From NCBI GenBank assembly GCA_025093985.1, contig JACAAK010000002.1, positions 3,720,001 to 3,784,000 of the forward strand: 64,000 nt of DNA, read 5' to 3'. Positions 22,236 through 34,395 of the stretch are shown in pieces. The notes under the pieces were generated by a model that searched no databases, was not told where the DNA came from, and saw only the letters and a program-made list of their open reading frames with translations. The DNA is from Calvatia gigantea. Its lineage: Eukaryota > Basidiomycota > Agaricomycetes > Agaricales > Lycoperdaceae. The translations under genes were made by a program, and so were the position numbers. Numbering within the stretch: the stretch's first letter is position 1; the number at the start of each line of letters is the position of its first letter.

Positions 22236-23129
22236 TTATAGGAAGAAGCAAGAAGCTCCAAATGGCGCAATTGTCCAAACTGGGTACGCAGTGGCATGCT
22301 GGAGGTACAACCGCTCTTGCTCTTTTTGATACTCCTTATGGACTCGAGCTTCCATGATCGAGGCCGAAATGAATATGTATACCAACAATGTTTCTGTCAT
22401 ATCACCCATGACTTCTATGGAGACCAACCTGCCTGATGCGGTGGACTGAGCGAAGGAGGCGTAGGCTAGAATTGACGATATTCCCCTTTTGTCGTCAGTT
22501 ACAGAATGAAGCTACAGCTTAGATTAGATATGTCAGCCTGAAAAGGGCCCAAAACATGTACCGTCATTGAGCGTTTGTCGGGAGGTATCTTCCAGAATAA
22601 CCTCGCTCCTTTAGGTAATCCCAAACCTCCAGGGTTGGGAATATTCACCATCGATAATGAACCTATTGCTGCGCTACGATCAGCCATGTTTCGAAGCTCA
22701 ATATGTTCGAGAGGAACATAAAACTCACCCCGAAACCCGGAATAAATGGCGCGTACGCCCAAACCAACCCACCTGAATCTTTTTAGACACATTTAACGCT
22801 GGGGAATGAAACGTAATGACATCTGTGAACAGGCGTCTTGGCTGTATCGTAGCCATTACCTCCAGCGTGTGGGCGTTTCGTAAACAGACGGGGGTGGAGC
22901 GGGTTGACTTCTGAGTAGAATGAAAACCGGAAAGATGGTAAACGGCGCGACGAGTGTCCGGATCGAGGATTGTCGTCGTATCCGCGATGAATCCGCGGGC
23001 AAACTCGTAGCGTCTCGCTTTCGATACCCCGTCTTGACACGTTTCAGGTGCAGAAGAGACAGACTCGGAGTCGGCGAGTGTAAGTTGGGAGGTCTTGGTT
23101 TCGGTTCTGGTGAGGAAGGATGTGGGCAT
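22236..23129 (-). CDS. DUF6593-like protein, divergent, intact
   Basis: Three exons can be joined cleanly. Exon 1 (23,129-22,729) starts MPTSFLTRTETK and carries RRAVYHLSG, HTLEVMATIQP and FTDVITFHSP. A 55-nt intron (GTGAGT..CGTAG) leads to AAIGSLSMVNIPNPGG and ARLFWKIPPDKRS. A 50-nt intron with a TAACTGAC branch site leads to SYASFAQSTASGR, TETLLVYIFISASIMEAR and the end at 22,236. The order of elements (VY strand, RT/HT strand, DxITF strand, W hairpin, late hydrophobic strand followed by a basic EYQKEQERL helix) fits the DUF6593 family, but sequence identity to its neighbours is low. The assignment is therefore by pattern only. No lesion is seen. It is convergent with the MYND gene, 143 bp from its stop. 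Confidence 0.6.
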
Positions 23130-23779
23130 TTTGCTAGCCTCTTGGTCTTTTGGAAAGAGCCCTGAGCTGCTTTGTGGTTATGTATGACCGGAGGATGGCA
23201 GAAGAATGATACTAGCGGCAGCATAATGGTTTAAAGAAAGAGAAAATGCAGCTGGGCGTGTCAGGATTGCTTCCCTTCCACACATAAGGCCTAAGCAGGA
23301 AAAGGCCATGGGCACAATGAAATTAGCGCACATCCTCCATGCAGCTTGTGGTGAATTCCCAGAGCGGAATGATTTGGGGTCCAAAAGGTAGGAAGTGGGT
23401 ATAAGGAGAGGTGAGATTATTTGGGACGGAGCCGCATTACCAGACACCGTGAAAGGCCCAGAGGTGCTAGGCACTGGCTCTCACGTTAGTTGTTGAAGCA
23501 CCGAAGTGCCACCGAAATCACGCCCAGCATGGATGTGTTTCCTAGGCTCCTCCTTCACTGACCAGCACCTTCCTGACATCACATTACGCTCGAAACCTTT
23601 GGATCCCTCAAACCGTACATACTGCGTACGTGAACAATATGAAGGCTAGCCAGCGTCTTGTTTGGATTTTGCATTACATACCAAGTTTGTGGGTCGGGAC
23701 AGAACGGACGCCGGTATACATATGGATTAACAACACTGCCTTTCTATCAGGTACGTGTGGGCCCGTTCGCAAGGCACTT
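23130..23779. other. Intergenic, no gene recognised
   Basis: Promoter side of the 23,129 gene and 3' side of the 24,483 gene. A 98-residue open frame at 23,178-23,474 (- strand) has no supporting features. Confidence 0.45.
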
Positions 23780-24483
23780 CTATGAATTCCCCTTGGTAAC
23801 ATACATCCCAAACACGGTCCTGTTATCAGCAGATGTCCCTTCTGCTATATTGGCCTCCTTTTCTCCCATCCTGAGCTGCTGTTCAAGAATGAGGAAAGTA
23901 GGAATGATGTAATCAATTATGTCCTCAAATTCTCTCCGAAAGACAAGAGCAAAAGTGGGAATAGGGTTTGAAACGCTCTCGCGATAGGCCACAGGGTGGC
24001 CTGGGTCCAGGATAGAGAATAGCTATGGAAGAGGAAATGAGGTGGTACCATGGAAACAAGAAATAGCACTTACAGCCAGGCGGTGGATTGGATGCACCCT
24101 CCAGTAGAAATCTCCTTTCTCCGTATTTATCATGTGGGCCTCGCTGTGGAAGATATTCAAAGGCTAAGTCATCGAAAAATGCGCGTGGATACTCACTACC
24201 CATCCTCTATCTTGTGCTGTCGCATAACATCTGCCAACTTCTGTGCCGCGCCTCCTTGGCGTTTAGCAAAGGTGATCTTGTCCGATAGGAAGGTTCTCTT
24301 CCGTACCGAAGCTATCTCGGCTTTAGTGACGGCGTCTATGACCTTCGTGTGTTGGGCGTGACGGTCAGTAGTTGACACTATGTATCGGATTTGGCCATCA
24401 ATGAGGAGGTTAGCATTCAGTGTACTGTTTTTACTGAACACCAGGCGAACTGAGGAGGGGTTCGAACTGACAAGGGAATCCAT
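23780..24483 (-). CDS. DUF6593-type small protein, type 3, intact
   Basis: Three exons. Exon 1 starts at 24,483 (MDSLVSSNPSSVRLVFSK) and includes YIVSTTDRHAQHTKVIDAV and SDKITFAKRQGG, ending IEDG with donor GTAGTG. Exon 2 encodes EAHMINTEKGDFYWRVHPIH, with donor GTAAGT. Exon 3 encodes LFSILDPGHPVAYRESV, then FALVFRREFEDIIDYIIPTF, and ends VTKGNS-stop at 23,780. Phases match, with the same intron positions as the type-1 genes. The pattern is DUF6593: DFYW hairpin, VAYRES strand, final IIPTFLILEQQLR strand. Function is unknown. A broken sister copy lies immediately upstream at 24,993-25,638, and a C-terminal relic lies at 17.64 kb. Confidence 0.75.
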
Positions 24484-24992
24484 GGGGACTCGGTGGTGAT
24501 AATAGTTGGGGCACTTGGGGAAGTTACTGCCCCCCAGCCAAGCCAACCAAATACTGCTTCCACCTACGGGGCTGTGCTTCTTCAAGTCTCGCTGCTTCCC
24601 TCAGTCCATCAGTTCAACCCAAGGATCCGACTGCCCGGCTATGTAGCAGATTGCTTGAAGGTGCTAACCGACCCGCATGCCACTCAAGTCGGATGGAGGC
24701 AGTGGTTCACTGCTTCCCAGGCCGTCAAACGAATGTCTTGGAATTCTTAGCCTTCGGTAAGTTACCACGCGTTGATTCAAGGACGATCCGGGTTGTCTAT
24801 TTCATCAGTGAGGAACTTCTCCAAGATTCGGTCAAGTTATTCTCGAGTTCTCGAACCCCCCTTCGTTTATTAAAGACGGGCTTGAACATGTCGGAAGCTG
24901 ATTTAAATAATATTCCGGGTGGAGGTTTCAGTTCTTTGAAGGGGTAGTACATCCGCGTCCTCACGGGAATGGTAGTCGAGGTATACAAATAG
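24484..24992. other. Intergenic between two DUF6593 copies
   Basis: Probable promoter of the 24,483 gene. Short open frames on both strands have no recognisable features. Confidence 0.45.
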
Positions 24993-25638
24993 CTATATAA
25001 TTGGTGGACCATTTGTCTTCCTCAGTTGCTGCTCGAGCACAAGAAACATGGTAACAATGTAATCAGTGATCCCCTCATATCATTTACGAATGACAAGAAC
25101 ATAGGCGGGTGTCGGCTTGAAGATCGTTTCGCGATAAGCCACAAGGTAAGTAGGATCCGACGTAGGGACAAGCTATGGACTATCAATGAGTTCTGGTTCG
25201 TGGAATAGGAGCGCGCTGCGAATCCTTACGGCCAAAAGATGGACGGGGTCGATCTTCCAATAGAAGTCACCCTGCTCTGTGTATCATGTATACTGAACTA
25301 CCAAAGGTTTGAATTTGTTGGATCCTATACAGTACACTCACTGTCCGCTGTCCGCTTCGTGTTTTTGCACCGCATCATTCAGGTTCTGTTGAGTCCCGCC
25401 ATGATGATTGACAAAGGTGATCTTGTCAGGGTGAGATGTTCTTCGTCGGATCGAGGCCACACTCGGCCATAGTGATAGCATCTATGACCCTTGTGTGTTG
25501 GAACTGGCGATCGGTGGTAGATATTATGTATTGAGTTTGACCATCGACGAGGATGTTAGCATTCATTGTATTCCTTTTGTTGAATACCAGACGAGTGGTA
25601 AGGCAGTGGGAATTTACAGGAGTGGTCGTGGACTCCAT
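24993..25638 (-). pseudogene. DUF6593 type 3, broken copy
   Basis: Exon 1 starts near 25,638 (MESTTTPVNSH) and keeps YIISTTDRQFQHTRVIDAI, but an extra base near 25,460 shifts the frame just before the DKITFVNHHGG strand. Exon 2 is recognisable as YWKIDPVHLLAVR (about 25,260). The last exon reads VAYRETIFKPTPAYVLVIRK, then TGA near 25,080 in place of the Glu/Arg of the intact sister, then YEGITDYIVTMFLVLEQQLR to a stop at 24,993. At least two lesions are present. Confidence 0.75.
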
Positions 25639-26362
25639 GACGGTTGGCATTATTAGGGTAACGACGTGCATGGGGGGGGGGTCACCTTAAGTACGTCGAC
25701 ACGGCCCCAACGGTGTCCTTGCTCCCTCAGAAGCCTGTGTACCTTTATGTTTGTTGCTCGGACATTCTCATTTCCTTTGGTCTATTCCGAGGCCAACCGC
25801 GTGGCGGACCAATCGGGTACTGGGGCCCGCTCTGGTGCGTACCGGTGGAAAGTTCAGATGTAGTTTTTGAGGGGCGTATATACTAATGATAGGACTCACG
25901 GAGCGGTCCCTTGAGGCTTCACTAGACTCCATTGTTAGCCTGATCGTTTGGATTATTCCCAGCTAGCCTCACACCAGCCTAAGGCCGGATGATGCAAAAG
26001 TGGTTGCAAGGGCAAGTTTGATGGTTGCAAAAAAAAAGACATTTAATTTCTTCCTTTCTTTTTGCCTTCGCGCCTGTGTTCCAACTCATGTGCCAAGGAA
26101 GTTCCCCATATGTACTTGGGTATATACCCGGAACGACCGAATGCAATGTTGAAACACCATAACGAGGCTGTGTTGCCGTTCTCGAATTCAATCCTTGCGT
26201 CCGCGTGAATCGGTGTCACACATGCTTCTCAAGTAGATTGGTGTTTGACATATCAAGGCCTTCGCACAGCCGCCCAAGCGGTTCTGGGCGAACGAATAAG
26301 TACGGTGGCATTATCTATCACCATTTTCTGTAGCATACCTACTTCCACCACCGACGGATCTC
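25639..26362. other. Intergenic; right half is a duplicated flank
   Basis: About 25,980-26,362 matches the reverse complement of 16,869-17,280 and holds the promoter region of the type-2 DUF6593 copy. A run of nine or so G lies at 25,673. No gene is seen. Confidence 0.5.
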
Positions 26363-27097
26363 ATGGACGTCCTCCGACAATCAAGCTCCCAGATAACCCT
26401 TGTTAATCCATTGTTCGAGCATGAGCCCGCTCTCGTCATGCTCCTCAACCCTGACAATGTCAAACAAACAACCATGACTCGCCTCGGTGGCTCGGGAGAG
26501 GTGCTATACAAAGGTCCAATCTAATGCTTCATTAACCAAGTGTTCTATCTTCCGGCCTGAATTCGGCTCCGAGCCGATTGCTTCGATTGAGCGAAGGGAT
26601 TTCTTCCCTGATAGGATCACTTTGGAAAGGCAGGAGAGGAAGACGATCAAGAGCTGGTTGCGTGGATATGGAACCTTCAAGGACTTGTGAGCTACGTCCA
26701 AGTGGACGGGCTCATAAATCTCACTTTGATCTTAACAGCCCAATTTCTTTTGAGAGGGACGGCCGATTATATCATTGGAAAAAGAACTTCGTCGATCAGC
26801 TTGCAGTGGGTCTCTATTTTTGATTCTGTTTATTGCGGTAGCCGGCTCACGATTTGTCACTTCTAGCTATTCAGCGATGCTGAATCAGAGCATCCTATTG
26901 CCTGGTTCGAGAGATCTAAGAAGCGGGTGGTGGATGGCGTGCCAGTGATCGTACAAGCATGGTTAGCTCTGGAACGGGAAGCCGTTGCGATTCAGGATAC
27001 GGTGGTCATATCGTTTCTTGTTGTGGAGCACAAGCTTAGAACAGACATAAAGGCCCAGGGCCTGGTTGGCGGTCGCGGAGCCGCCTATGTCGTCTGA
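26363..27097 (+). pseudogene. DUF6593 type 2, broken copy (segment B)
   Basis: The frame opens MDVLRQSSSQITLVNPL and is collinear with the intact 15,129 gene, but an extra A near 26,511 shifts it inside the EVLYKVQ strand and gives an early stop. Downstream sequence in the correct frame is otherwise well kept: DRITLERQERK, donor GTGAGC, PISFERDGRLYHWKKN, VDGVPVIVQAWLALERE, VVISFLVVEHK and a stop at 27,097. It is tail-to-tail with the GH31 gene that follows. Confidence 0.75.
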
Positions 27098-27217
27098 AGG
27101 AAATCCCCCTGTTCTATTTCGATGTCCATCGTTCTCTGGAACCATGTACTTGTACATCAAAATATCATCCATGGACACTAATAATGATTTCCAGAAGAAA
27201 AAGACAGAAGTACTAGC

Positions 27218-30200
27218 CTACGAAAATTCCACCGACAGATTCTTATTGAATGCAACATTAACATCAACGTCCAAAACCTTGTTCGTTGCATCATACGCAA
27301 CGCCCGAAGCGTCCACGCTCCTCCCGTTAACCTTCGTCCTTCTTCGGAGCGCCTTGCACATTGAGGAAGCGAACACGAGCAACATTCACACCAACAGCAA
27401 AGCCAAACGATCCCCTAACGTCCAATTTACCACCTTTGAAGCTCATATTGACGACAGTCATCCGAGGTGGGTTGATCAACTCTCCATCATCGACGTATAG
27501 CTTGCCAGATGCGCTGCCGTCCTGGACCAGGGAGCAACCACAAACTCAAAGTCCTTCTTCCTCAACTCTGGGGTCGTCATTGCCGATTCCACGCGAAGAG
27601 GCAGGACAGTGCCACCCTTGATGTGAAGAGGAATTGTGGTGAAGTCGACGTCATTGAGCGTGACAATTGACCCGGCGCCTTGGACTGGAGCCAGCGTCGC
27701 GAAGTCGTAGAAAATGTCCTTGGGGAGGTAGATATCGACAGACGTAGAGTTCTCTTGGGTCACAGGCGAGACAAGGATGGAATCTCCAAAGAAGAATTGC
27801 AAATCGATAGGATAGGTATTTGCATCTTTCGGGTACTTGAACCAGAGAGGGTGAAGGACTGGAGTGCCATCAATGTGTGCTTGGTGGAAGGCGGTGTAAA
27901 GATAATCGAGGAGGCGGTAACTAAGCACGCGGTGAGTTTCCAAAATAAAAATTAAAAGAAACATGGCCTACCGGGTGTTGATAGCATTCCTGGCCGCTTG
28001 GGCGACATTATCCCAGCGATAAAATTCTTGACTAATGGAAGTGTCGGCATTATGCTGAAAACGTTATCAAAAGACCATCTTGGAGTTTAAGCAACAGACT
28101 TACATTGCGCATGAATGGGTAGAATGCACCAAGCATACCCCACCGGGCACAAAGTTTATCAGTTGTGTCCGCGGCTGTCAGTGCTATCAGCGGAGTCACT
28201 GGGGGCTATGCCGGAAGCATACTCACCGAAACCACAAATATCACTTCCGACCATCGGCACTTGGAATACCGTGGCAAAATTGAGCATCCCAGCAATGGAG
28301 AATCGGTAGTGCTCCCATAAGCTCATGTTGTCTCCGAGCCATTTCCCGACATGGGCACCAGCACCAGCAAACGTCGAGCGGGTGATGATAAGCGGTCGTT
28401 TTCCGGGACGGCGGGATACCATGGCCGTGCGGGTGGCAGTGGACATCATAGTACCATAAATATTGTGAACATTATACTCCTGTAGGCCATTGGCATGAAC
28501 TGCATTTGTCTAGAGAAGACAAGTCAGTGCCTGCCTGTGTTGTGGTATAATTTGCGGATGACACTTACGAAAGCGGTCTTACTGGAGAGAGGTCCTGCGG
28601 CGTTATTGATAGCGTAAGGAGGATTCAGGACCGAGTCGTCACGTTTTCTGTGTTGGGATGCGGAGGTGTTCGCGAAAATTGGGGCATTGGGATCAGGAGG
28701 AGGGTTAGTTCTAGGTGGTGGGAGAGATTGTTCGATCGCTTGTTGGAAGGGATCGTCACACGGCAGGTTACAGAACTAAACAAAGAGGGAAAGAGTTAAG
28801 CGGTGAGGCACTGTCAGAAGTTTGACTTACGCTGGCAGGTTCATTCATATCGATCCATGCGCCGTCAATGTCAAGACCTTCGGTAGGGCTATAAAACTGT
28901 TGGAACTCATTGTTCCAGTACCTTCAAACATTGAGTTTGGTAGGGGTAAGTGGTGATTGTGCGACGCGTACTCGGTAATCCTCTCATTGAACCAATCTAA
29001 GATAACATCAGAAAGGGCTGGAAAGTTAATATAACCCACAATTACCCGGATATACAGTAACCCCTGGTAAGATATCAATATCAGCGTTAATCCAACAAAG
29101 CACACCTGACCATGTACTCATCGTACGCACCGGGCCAGACAAGTCCGAGGAAATCGCTACCATTTTCTGCTTTAAGGTATATGTCAAGATCTTTGCCACG
29201 GTGATATGGAGCGTAATCCTTGTCATCCGGTAGAAAAGCGACAGCAGGATCTGTCATCAGAACTATTTTGAAATGGGTGTGAACAAACATCAACAAGGGC
29301 TCAGGTGGTTACGTTATACGCACCGAAGCGTTGACCGTGAGTGTGGAGGTAAGCGACAATTTCACGCATTCTGTTCATGGGGAAATAGTGAGGATCAACA
29401 GTGAAAATACGCCGTCTATCCATATAGTCTCGAGTCGCTCATCAGGAAAACGGCACAAGATCCAGAGGAAAAACAGACTCACCAATATCCGTCCACATGG
29501 TCTCTAAAGGTATATCAGCGGCTGAATAATTGGTTATAACCCCTGCTACATCAACGAAAGTCTACAAGGCTGTTAGAAACGCGCTATGGGGAAACGAGAT
29601 TCAGTTTGCACACCCTTGTAACCGAATCGGCACTGATGGAAGCCGAAAGACCAATAAGGCAGCTCCGCCGGTCGACCCACGACTTCAGAATACTGCCTAG
29701 CCACAGCCGTTGGGTCTATCTCACTCCCAGCCAAGAAATAGAAATCTAGAACACCGCCAATTGTATTGTATTCCAGGCTAGTTCCGCCGGCGTTAGAAAG
29801 CTTGATATCCATGCCATTGGAATTCAACAAAAAGACACCATGCTGTTCCAGTGGTTCGATGTTCGAAATAGATCGGGTGATTCCCATACAAATTTGTGCC
29901 AACTGGAATTCCAAACTGCATCACGAGACCATAAATGTGAGTGTGGTGTTTTCAGTGGAAAGATGAAAGGGGTTTGTATGCTCCCCAAGACCATAGATGT
30001 TGGCATTGTCGGGTAGTGCAGTCTTCACACGGAGATACTTGCGGCTCGAAGACTGATGGGGTGAGACGCGGTGGAAAACAACACTTCATGTGTAGAGGTC
30101 CTGTATATTGAGAAAGAAAATGGTGATGTGGTATAGTTGAACTGGATGACAGCCGAATGTGGAGATACGGAGTGACGTGAGCTCGGACGAGGAAAGACGG

Positions 30201-30544
30201 ATTCGGGGACCTTCATAACGCGCCGATTTTGCAGTCAGTAATCTTCAAATGAATGCGCTCGTCTATGATTTGGTCAGCTGTGATCGTGTTGAGGACGGAA
30301 GAAACCTACGGGTCTCATAGGTCACGCTGAGGGAAAGTTTTTGTATGTCTTCGCCAAAGACGTTACATGCTTGACCCGCCAAAGTCAGGTCAGCGGTCAA
30401 CCGTCCTCCGTTTGTTTTGACATTGGTAGCACGGTATCCGGGACACGCATCCAATTTGGCAGGGTCAACGTTAGCAGCAGAGACCAAAGCAGTTGAAAGT
30501 GCTAGGAGAGCCCAACGTTTGTTGAACCCGTTCAGCGAGTGCAT
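27218..30544 (-). pseudogene. GH31 alpha-glucosidase, frameshifted copy (segment B)
   Basis: Near full length. It starts with a good signal peptide at 30,544 (WALLALSTALVSAA), then KLDACPGYRATNV. Catalytic signatures survive: the nucleophile block WIDMNE (about 28,848-28,868), [18 protein letters not shown] (about 28,328-28,381) with the general acid, and MVGSDICGF. Family members hydrolyse terminal alpha-1,4-linked glucose outside the cell. The frame is broken several times compared with segment C: extra bases near 30,233, 30,212, 30,043, 30,031 and 27,525, plus changes near 29,930. In the 5' third the correct frame is never regained. About ten introns of about 50 nt, plus one of 28 nt at 29,018-29,045, are shared with segment C. 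Confidence 0.85.
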
Positions 30545-30937
30545 AGTGGACCGTGGTGGGGACGAGGGAAGACGCATGGGCGTCTTATATGTAGTACTAA
30601 ACCGCTTAATTTCGCGAATACATCAACTCCACGCATGGTCGATATCTTCTTTCAGGTCATTCAGGTCATTTGGTGCTAGTTCCTCGGGACGCCCGTTGCC
30701 GTTATTTGTGAACCCTCCCTGGACCAAACAAGCATACCCAAGAGACAAATGATTACTTAAGTCCCAGGTTGGAGCGACAAGTCGATTCCCTGCACTCCCA
30801 AAATACATATTTATGTAGCATTCGCCGATCTAATAGCTAGCTCATATGTTTTAACAAACTCTCACGAAACGAGTACACTGGACAGAAACCGAGGCCTTTA
30901 TCGCTTCGATCACCTTCCCATCCCTCATCCCCTCGCT

Positions 30938-31232
30938 TCAGGCAGGTCCAGGAGGAGGGGGGACGGCAGTATCAGAAGGTGCTGGCGCACCCAACAGAGG
31001 GAGGGATGGAAGTGGAATAGGGATTTCCGGTGGCCGGGTTAAAACCGGTAAGTGGTCCCGAGACATGTATTAAAACAATGTGAACTTACTATTTCAATGT
31101 CGGGGTGCTGATACCTGGGCGTTTGGTAGGTTTCGGGTCCTCAGGCTAGTGGTTGGGCTCGGTGCTGGTTGTGATCCTGGGCCTGGCGCAGGCCTGGGAG
31201 CAGGTTTGGGATTTGGTTTAGGGAGCAGGTTT
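30938..31232 (-). pseudogene. Secreted repeat protein, 5'-deleted fragment (segment B)
   Basis: The 3' part of the repeat-protein gene is present: a few degenerate Pro/Lys codons (about 31,130-31,230), the PTKRPG-like block, the intron at 31,036-31,095, and the tail IPIPLPSLPL to GPA-stop at 30,938. The 5' leader sequence ending CTCACTGGGTTT joins directly to the repeat region near 31,232. Signal peptide, acidic repeats and most of the basic repeats are therefore deleted. Confidence 0.75.
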
Positions 31233-32177
31233 AAAACCCAGTGAGGTGGGAGAGCTTTTATATTTTCTCTCCGCCAGCAAATTCTACCTTGTACGGAAGA
31301 GGCTCCAGACCTCCGAGGTTGGGGAGAGATTCCGTCGAGATCGGCGAAACTGGTCACCCAGAGACAGCGGTTGGCTATGGGTTTCCATAATACCAAAGAC
31401 CACGACCCGCTACAAGTGATCGTGTATGAAGGTGTATCTGCATGTGACGAGAGGTCGAAGCAATATCGAGTTTTGACCGAAAGTTAGCACCAGCAAATCA
31501 GCAACAGACGCCTTGGAACAACCGCAATGAGAGATTTTCGTTTCGCAGAAAAAAGGTTCTTCCCTTGTTCAGCATAGTCAGGCATCGAGTGCAGTACTGT
31601 TAGAGTGCTCGATTAAGATGAGCGTCCCATGAGGTAAACGGCAAATGGGCGCTGAGCGAAAGCATCGTGGAAGACAGAGGTTCTAGGACTTTGGGGGTAA
31701 TTGATCCGGAACTCCCTGCCCCGACAGGACCGGAACTTGTGTCTTGCTAAGGTCGAGCTCATCACTGTTGCAGGTTGGCACGACGCAACTTTTTTCCATG
31801 GAGTTACAATAGAAAATGAAGCAATCCGACGTCCTGCGGCTACCCACGATATCATATGTTCGGGGGATCCGAAAGTCGTGCGCGGCAGCGCAAATACTGA
31901 TGTCATGACAAACGATGGTTTAACGTTTTTGATTGGTCGCGGCTGGTCTCAAAGCTGCCGTCCAAGCACCAAGTTCATTCAATTACGCATTCCGTAGACA
32001 CGATCAATGATGTGGGATAGTAGGCAAATACACGAAGGTGCATCACGATCATTTATGCGGGGCGTAGGCTACAAGTAACGAAAATTACAGTGTTCTCTAG
32101 CTCTGGAAAGAATAAGTATCTTGGATATACTACGGGTATCCAGAATCCGGGTAATATCCTGGGGGCAGGTTAACGAA
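31233..32177. other. Duplicated flank (segment B); no gene seen
   Basis: This matches the reverse complement of about 11,052-12,010, between the type-1 DUF6593 copy and the repeat-protein gene. No conserved open frame is present. Confidence 0.55.
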
Positions 32178-32893
32178 CTACTTTGTGCATAGCCATGCGG
32201 TCCGACCGTCCACATACTCCCAACCATCCACACTCTCAGGTTGGCCCTTCAGATAAAACAAGGATGCCAGAATATAGGATGCCAGAATATAGTCTGTCAC
32301 ATTCAAGGCGCGGTCCTCGAGGACCAACATCCATGTGGGAGCCGAACCCGGGACGGTTTCCGTCCAACACACTGGAGTGTACGACTGAATCCTCATACAA
32401 CTACAATCCCAAGTTAGTATCAGTGGTACGTCCGTGTCAGGAATCACCTACTGCCCAATGACGACCTTGTCTCTTGCGCCAATAGTACGTTCCTTCCTCC
32501 GTTTGTAGAGCCAGTGATGTTTGGCTGAAGAGGTCATAACGTCAACACGACCACCAGCTATACTCGATGTACCAAATCAACTTACCCATCACTCGTAGAG
32601 GGAGCTTCCTTGAGGACGTCCGTAGCTTTTATAGGCTTGCCACCATTTCTGTTGGCAAACGTCAAGGTATCGCCGAGGATAATCCGGCGATTAACTTCGG
32701 CAACCGTTTGTTGAGCAGTGTCGCGTATCTTCACCTTGCTCACGCCATCGTCCAACGTCGCAAGGAAGTATTTAGGAGAATCATCCTCCAGCAAAGCTGC
32801 ATTTTGTTGGTCCCTTCGCTTGTACAGCAGGCGGACCTGACCTTTTGATGTTGTGGGTGGTGAGTTGTTTATGAGAGTGACCTGTGAGTTCAT
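32178..32893 (-). pseudogene. DUF6593 type 1, broken copy (segment B)
   Basis: Exon 1 (32,893 to about 32,585; MNSQVTLINNSPPTTSKG to STSDG) is open. Exon 2 keeps YYWRKRQGRHW, unlike the segment A copy, which has a stop there. Exon 3 has an extra base near 32,387, immediately after LYEDS, that shifts the frame. Later, a 15-bp sequence is duplicated in tandem, giving YILASYILAS. The end WLCTK-stop is kept at 32,178. The lesions differ from those of the 10,359 copy, so the two copies decayed independently after duplication. Confidence 0.75.
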
Positions 32894-33688
32894 GATAGAA
32901 GAGGTGGCGAAGACTTGTAGATGAGATGATAATGTTAAAGGCAGTGGTTTGGGGCCTTTTATTCGTTGAGGAACAGGGTTTCAGTCCCTGAAACGAGCCT
33001 GGTAATGACTCAATCATTTCACCCGTGACCAAGAGGTAGAGATTCGTGACCTCGGAGGTACTCCTGACAAATCTAACAAAAACAAAATACCCACTGTGGC
33101 AGTGACCAGTTTATCATTCCTGAGATAGTTATAGTGGATGTACACGAAGTTATGAATGATTTACGGCCCTGGGCTTTACCCTAGCTAGTAAGTTTACAGA
33201 CTGTCAGGTTCAAGATCAAAGAGAAGTATCTCACCTATTACACATTTGGAGCTCTCGTTCTCCGAGTGAAGAGAGTTTAGACCTTGGGCATCGTTTGACG
33301 CCCACGGAATGCCTATCGCCCAATCTGTCGATGTTGATATGGGGCCGAACTTGTTACTAACTCCCTTTGCTTTTGCCGGTCCTCGAGCTCCGACTCACCG
33401 AACTTTCTGCTGTGCATGTGAGTCATTTTTTGCTATGGACTCCTGATTGAGATCGATGATCCGTGTACAGCTCTGTTTAATGTTGACGTCAGTAGGAGTG
33501 CGATGAAATCGTGGATGATTCGGAAACGCAGACTACTCGGGGAGAAAGTTGGGGAAAGTCGAACTCCGTACCCTTGACCACTGACATGCTTTTTACTATC
33601 AGGACTATTGATTTTGGATTACTTAGGGTTCGCCCGCATTCAACCGTGAGTTAAATCTGAAAGTACCAACAATGCTCGATAATTTACT
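32894..33688. other. Duplicated upstream flank with an empty MITE site (segment B)
   Basis: This matches, in reverse complement, 8,840-9,200 plus 10,000-10,358. Where segment A carries the 798-bp MITE, this copy reads through near 33,240-33,270 (GAGCTCTCGTTCTCCG side to the GTATCTCACC side). No gene is seen. Confidence 0.6.
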
Positions 33689-33980
33689 CTAACCAGAAAA
33701 ATGGGGGAGATATTGGGAGCACGAAAATACAATTGATGTCCTTCGAAGTGAATGAAGAGTAAATAAAAATTCTAATCCAGGGCTGTACAATGCACATCCT
33801 GCCTTGATATCATCTGCCAAACGACGAGGCGCGGCCCCGCCCCCCTCGCCCTCCTCCGTCAATAAGCCTAATGGCCATCGTTCGCGAGGTGCGGAGTCGT
33901 TCATCCTTCTGGGTAGCGTGGTATGAGATGAGGGATCATGTAAATGTGTAGTTGAGGGTCTTGGGGTGATCGAAACTATG
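33689..33980 (-). pseudogene. PD-(D/E)XK-like family, C-terminal fragment
   Basis: The open frame from 33,904 reads NDSAPRERWPLGLLTEEGEG, then ADDIKAGCALYSPG. This matches the usual C-terminal block of the same basidiomycete family as the 8,073 gene (VNDT.. then ..IKAGCALYSPG). About 75 bases before it still align with segment A (PHLIP), and then similarity stops near 33,980. The N-terminal exon is absent, which marks a duplication breakpoint. Confidence 0.5.
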
Positions 33981-34395
33981 CTAACTTGTAAGACTCGGAT
34001 CCTCAGCGCGCCCAGACTACACTTCCATTTTCAGTCCTGTTCTTTAACACTTACTCCGCATGGAATGATACCGCCCACAATACCTCGAGGTCGAGAATGA
34101 ATTCACTTGAAGCGGGTGTCAAACGCGAGGACAGCAAGAAATAGCTCAGGCTGCTAATCCGAGGGTGATGAGCTCCCTTTTGGACCAAGTGCCGGTGTAT
34201 TATATTGAGAGCTTTCTGCGTGCTGCGTTCCAGGATACCCTGCACTACCCTGCACAACAAGACTACCGGTCCCTGTTCAAATAGGATGTGGCCCGACGAA
34301 CCCAACAGATACGGCAACATATCAAATTACCATTGTCGTCGATGACCAGCCCCCATTTCTGCTACCTCCAAGTGTCGAACAAGCGGGGGACCGCC
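33981..34395. other. Junction between segments B and C; flank of the next gene
   Basis: The right half (34,205-34,395) matches the reverse complement of 15,130-15,290. The left half has no partner I could see in the window, so the B/C junction lies in or near 33,980-34,205. Confidence 0.5.

Noticed and set aside
22856..23224. 122-residue Pro/Ser-rich frame on the - strand
   Set aside because: It is an out-of-frame shadow of exon 1 of the DUF6593-like gene at 22,236-23,129.
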